Of a stretch of DNA of 64,000 nt, positions 60,710-64,000 are shown one piece after another. Position numbers and translations under genes: made by a program. The notes under the pieces were generated by a model, which was not told the DNA's origin, did not search any database, and was given only the letters and a program-made list of their open reading frames with translations. This stretch comes from Aquabacterium sp. OR-4 (lineage in GTDB: Bacteria > Pseudomonadota > Gammaproteobacteria > Burkholderiales > Burkholderiaceae_C). Position 1 is the stretch's first letter. Every line of letters begins with the position of its first letter. The DNA lies in contig NZ_JAOCQD020000004.1 of assembly GCF_025290835.2 (NCBI RefSeq), positions 1 to 64,000 of the forward strand. The letters are read 5' to 3'.

Positions 60710-63700
60710 ATGAATCGTTCTATGGGGGTGCCTCGCAAGTCGATGGGCGCGCGGGAAGTCTTTGCAACAACGTTGCTGAGCAGCCTGATCACGATGGCCT
60801 ATGCGCAGTCGGCGCCGGCATCGGCGGGCGCCAAGGCCGACGACGCCAAGAGTGCCGGCGTTCAGGAGACTGTCGTCATCAGCGGCATCCGCAGCTCGCT
60901 CGCCGCCTCTGCACGCGAGAAGCGCGACAACATCGGCCTGACGGATTCGATCCATGCCGAGGACATGGGCAAGTTCCCGGACAACAACCTGGCCGAGTCG
61001 GTCTCGCGCGTGCCCGGGGTGCAGGTCAACCGCGACGTGACCGGCGAGGGCCTCAACATCCAGGTGCGCGGCCTGGGCTCGAACTTCACCCGCATCCTGT
61101 TGAACGGTGCGCCGGTGGCGTCGGCGGGCACCAGCTTCGGCAGCGCTTCCAATGCGAACCGCGAGGTCGACCTCGACTTCCTGCCCGGCGACCTGTTCTC
61201 CAACATCTCGGTGGCCAAGAGCCCGACCGCCAACCTGCTGGAAGGCGCCATTGCGGGTGTGGTGAACATGCGCACGGCGCGCCCGTTCGACAAGCCGGGT
61301 TCGCGCGGCGTGGTCAAGCTGCAACTCGCCAAGAACGACCCGTCGCCCCAGGCCAGCACGCGCGGCACGGCGCTCTACAGCACCACCTTCGACAAGAAGT
61401 TCGGTGTGCTGGCCGGCATCTCGTTTGCCGACAACCGCGTGGCCACGCGTGGCTTCGAGGTGGGCTATGTGCAGGACTGGATCACGCCGCGCCTGGCCAA
61501 TCCGGCGCAATCGGGCAGCGGCACCTCGGGCACCACCGCGGGCGCGTGGAACGTGCCCACCACGGTCTCGTCGGCAGCCGCCGGCACCTACACGGTCGGT
61601 GGCCTGACGCGCACGCTGACGGCCGGCCAGGCCGTCAACGCGGCGCTGCTGAGCCAGCTCAACCCCAACGCGACGGTGCAGCAACTGGACAACGGCTATG
61701 TGCCCCGCCTGCCGCGCGAGGTGTACTTCGAGGGCCAGCGCAAGCGCCTGAACGCACTGCTGAGCTTCGAGTTCCGGCCGACGTCCGATCTGGACACCTA
61801 TGTCGACCTGCTCGCGGGCAACAAGACGAACAAGCAGGAGCGCTCCGACTTCAACGTCAGCATCCGCAACTCCGCGGCCATCCCGATGGGGATGACCTAC
61901 AACAGCGCGGATTGCTCGAGCTACTGCTTCGCGACCGGCGGCACCTTCCTGAACACCGCCGGCTTCCTGGAATGGCGCCGGATGGACGAGAAGACCGACT
62001 TCAGCTCGATCACGCCGGGTTTCGAGTGGCGCGTGAACGACAAGTGGACGCTCGACGGTCAGCTGAACGTTGCGCGCAGCACCTTCGAGCGCCTGGCGCC
62101 CACGCTGCACATCCCCACCAACAGCGCCAAGCCCTTCACCACCACCATCAGCCACAACGGCGAGTTCCCGGTCTACACGCCGAGCATCGACCCCAATGAC
62201 CCGGCCAACTTCGGCTGGTATCCCGGCGGCCCGACCGGCATCAACATCTCGATCAACGGTGAAGGCCGGGTCATCAAGACCAGCGGTGCACGCTGGAACC
62301 TGGCATGGGGAGACGAGGATCTCACCATCAAGGGCGGCATGGCCTATGACAAGTACGCGCGCAGCATCACCGGCCTGACCGACGACGGCCGCTGGCAGAA
62401 CATCACCTGCGGCGGCTATCTGAACTTCACGATGGCCTCGCCGAACAGCCTGAACCCCAACACCTGCAACGGCAGCATCACGGCCGCAAATGCGTCTTCC
62501 GTGAACGTGAAGTCGCAGTACCCCGGGTTTGGCACCGGTTGGACCACGGGCGCCGCGCCGCTGGCCTACCTGGGCTCGGCCGTTCCCAATGTCAGCAGCT
62601 ACCTGTCGCCGGGCAAGAGCGGCTTCGTGACGCTGGACTGGGCGCGTTTTGCCGAGGCCACGCACTACTACGACCTGGCCAACAACCTGGTGCAGGCCAC
62701 CAGCAACGGCTTCAGCGGCGTCTCCGCGCAGCGCTTCGGCGAAGACATCATCGGCACCTATGTGCAGGCGAACGGCCGTACCCGCATCTTCGACCGCCTG
62801 CTGCGCTACGACGTGGGCCTGCGCCACACGCATGCCATGCAGACCATCGGCGTGTTCGCGACGGCGCCCGATCCGCGCACGCTGGCGCTGACCGGCGGTG
62901 GCACGACATCGGCTTCGCAAGGCGCGCGGTATCCGCTGCTGATTGTCGAGACCTCGCAGCGCACCTCGTACAACAGCACGCTGCCCAGCGCGACGTTGGC
63001 CTACAACCTGAGCAACGACATGATCGTGCGCGCGGCCGGCTCCAAGTCGATCACCCGCGCCAACCCCAGCGATCTGCGGCCGCTCACCGTGACGTCCAGT
63101 GACGTGGCCTTCCAGACGGCCTCGGCCACCAACCCGGCGCTCAAGCCCTTCTCGTCGAAGAACCTCGACCTGGGCTGGGAGTGGTACACCGACCGCAAGG
63201 GCAGCTACCTCGCGGCCGCGTTCTTCGCCAAGAACATCAGCAACTTCCCGAAGACAGTGACGCAGCAGCTGACGCTGACGCAGATCCGTGATCTGTTCGG
63301 CCCGACCGCGCTGACCTACTCGGCCGGCAGCGCCGCCGAGGCGGCGGTGACCGCCAGCGGCGGTCCGGACAAGCACCTGATCACGCTGAGCCAGCCGGTC
63401 AACACCGATGACGTGATGAAGCTCAAGGGCCTGGAGCTGACCTGGTCGCAGTCGCTGGACCGCTACCTGCCGATGAACGGCTTCGGCTTCATCGCGAACT
63501 ACACCCGCACGACCCAGGACGCTGGCACCAGCGGCCAGTCGCCCATCGGTGTCTCGCCCTACACGATCAACCTGACCGGCTACTTCGAGAACAGCCGCGG
63601 CTCGGTGCGCCTGAGCGGCAGCTACAAGGCCCAGAGCGTTCTCGAGACCATGGCCTCGGATGGCAACGTGGCGGTGCGGCTGAACAAGTACAACCGCGCC

Positions 63701-63895
63701 TATCTGCAGATGGACCTGTCGACCCGGCTCGAGATCGGTGACTGGGTGGGCTGGAAGCCTGGCGTGTCGGTCAACTTCGACGTGGCCAACCTGACGGCCG
63801 CCAAGCAGAAGACCTTCGTGCAGGAAGAGTACGCCACGCGCACCTACTGGGATCCGGGCCGTACCTACCAGCTGTCGGCGCAGATGAAGTTCTGA
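60710..63895 (+). CDS. Large TonB-dependent receptor of the xylan locus
   Basis: A 1061-residue receptor of the large TonB family common in Xanthomonas, Caulobacter and plant-polymer-degrading Burkholderiales. After a signal region (residues 1 to about 33, FATTLLSSLITMAYAQSA) come the TonB-box-like ETVVISGIRSSLAAS, the plug (DSIHAEDMGKFPDNNLAES, VPGVQVNRDVTGEGLNI, VRGLGSNFTRILLNG) and a long barrel ending in SAQMKF. ATG 60710 has CAGGAG at good spacing; the frame opens 26 codons earlier without such support. It is under two tandem operator sites and ends in a strong terminator. Xylo-oligosaccharides or aldouronic acids are the likely cargo, inferred from the locus. Confidence 0.93.
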   Translation: MNRSMGVPRKSMGAREVFATTLLSSLITMAYAQSAPASAGAKADDAKSAGVQETVVISGIRSSLAASAREKRDNIGLTDSIHAEDMGKFPDNNLAESVSRVPGVQVNRDVTGEGLNIQVRGLGSNFTRILLNGAPVASAGTSFGSASNANREVDLDFLPGDLFSNISVAKSPTANLLEGAIAGVVNMRTARPFDKPGSRGVVKLQLAKNDPSPQASTRGTALYSTTFDKKFGVLAGISFADNRVATRGFEVGYVQDWITPRLANPAQSGSGTSGTTAGAWNVPTTVSSAAAGTYTVGGLTRTLTAGQAVNAALLSQLNPNATVQQLDNGYVPRLPREVYFEGQRKRLNALLSFEFRPTSDLDTYVDLLAGNKTNKQERSDFNVSIRNSAAIPMGMTYNSADCSSYCFATGGTFLNTAGFLEWRRMDEKTDFSSITPGFEWRVNDKWTLDGQLNVARSTFERLAPTLHIPTNSAKPFTTTISHNGEFPVYTPSIDPNDPANFGWYPGGPTGINISINGEGRVIKTSGARWNLAWGDEDLTIKGGMAYDKYARSITGLTDDGRWQNITCGGYLNFTMASPNSLNPNTCNGSITAANASSVNVKSQYPGFGTGWTTGAAPLAYLGSAVPNVSSYLSPGKSGFVTLDWARFAEATHYYDLANNLVQATSNGFSGVSAQRFGEDIIGTYVQANGRTRIFDRLLRYDVGLRHTHAMQTIGVFATAPDPRTLALTGGGTTSASQGARYPLLIVETSQRTSYNSTLPSATLAYNLSNDMIVRAAGSKSITRANPSDLRPLTVTSSDVAFQTASATNPALKPFSSKNLDLGWEWYTDRKGSYLAAAFFAKNISNFPKTVTQQLTLTQIRDLFGPTALTYSAGSAAEAAVTASGGPDKHLITLSQPVNTDDVMKLKGLELTWSQSLDRYLPMNGFGFIANYTRTTQDAGTSGQSPIGVSPYTINLTGYFENSRGSVRLSGSYKAQSVLETMASDGNVAVRLNKYNRAYLQMDLSTRLEIGDWVGWKPGVSVNFDVANLTAAKQKTFVQEEYATRTYWDPGRTYQLSAQMKF

Positions 63896-63920
63896 TCCAG
63901 CGGCACCCGAGGGTGCCGAG

Positions 63921-63958
63921 GGGCCGACGCGAGCTGCTGGCTCGCGTCGGCCCTTTTT
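63921..63958 (+). terminator. Strong intrinsic terminator after the TonB receptor gene
   Basis: A perfect 14-bp stem (GGGCCGACGCGAGC with GCTCGCGTCGGCCC), a 5-base loop TGCTG and a run of five T, starting 25 bases after the receptor stop. It is the clearest intrinsic terminator in the window. Confidence 0.93.
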
Positions 63959-63974
63959 GCGTTGGCTGGGTGGT

Positions 63975-63998
63975 TTGCCGGGTGACTTGCCGGGTGAC
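63975..63998. repeat. Start of a 12-bp tandem repeat at the window end
   Basis: Two exact copies of TTGCCGGGTGAC, followed by TT at the window edge, so the array may continue beyond it. Too little is visible to say more. Confidence 0.5.
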
Positions 63999-64000
63999 TT

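Noticed and set aside
60611..63376. A 921-codon minus-strand frame opposite the large TonB receptor
   Set aside because: It is an antisense shadow of the receptor with no recognisable motif.

Overview
The window is high-GC bacterial DNA with dense, mostly coupled genes, Tat signals, TonB receptors, Bug/TTT and TRAP binding proteins, and a catBC/pcaD catechol branch. Together these suggest a betaproteobacterium of the order Burkholderiales (a Roseateles/Mitsuaria/Rubrivivax-like plant-polymer degrader). That placement is inference; no rRNA, tRNA, insertion sequence, phage gene or CRISPR array was seen.

Region 1 (1-12.4 kb) holds a truncated LysR gene, a small redox/esterase/GFA cluster, and a catechol operon under a divergent LysR gene: Tat-exported intradiol dioxygenase, CatB, CatC, a Bug-type binding protein, PcaD and a BKACE enzyme. 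A coupled quinone-oxidoreductase-like gene, egtD and egtB (ergothioneine) follow.

Region 2 (12.4-25.2 kb) is a glycoside/ester locus. It has a LacI regulator, a GH3 enzyme, an Abhydrolase_10-type hydrolase, an MFS transporter, a type-B carboxylesterase, a small helix-hairpin-helix-like protein, a TonB receptor and a secreted esterase. Three copies of one perfect palindrome (AATGTGACC/GGTCACATT) stand before the GH3, MFS and TonB genes and tie the locus into one regulon. A LysR/DoxX pair sits inside it.

Region 3 (25.3-63.9 kb) is a large glucuronoxylan utilisation locus. One minus-strand operon carries GH115, GH43, GH95, the xylose ABC transporter XylFHG, a second helix-hairpin-helix-like protein and aldose 1-epimerase. 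The divergent plus-strand operon carries an IlvD/Edd dehydratase, an RraA-like protein, a hexuronate-type MFS transporter, GH43, a GPH symporter, xylA, xylB, transaldolase and transketolase. A further minus-strand operon carries uronate dehydrogenase, a TRAP transporter, an SMP-30 lactonase and a GH10 xylanase. GH67, a second LacI regulator and a large TonB receptor follow. Six CG-centred 13-14 bp sites (consensus about TGGTARCGYWATCW) lie in the three promoter regions and are the likely operators of the second LacI protein.

Together, xylan is cut outside the cytoplasm by GH10. Oligomers pass the TonB receptor. GH115/GH67 remove glucuronic acid, and GH43/GH95 remove xylose, arabinose or fucose/galactose. 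Xylose enters by ABC or GPH transport and flows through XylA/XylB into the pentose phosphate pathway. Glucuronate enters by TRAP or MFS transport and is oxidised by uronate dehydrogenase and a lactonase. The most unusual items are the paralogous pair of small coupled proteins, the two operator families, the apparent periplasmic start of the catechol pathway and its BKACE ending.
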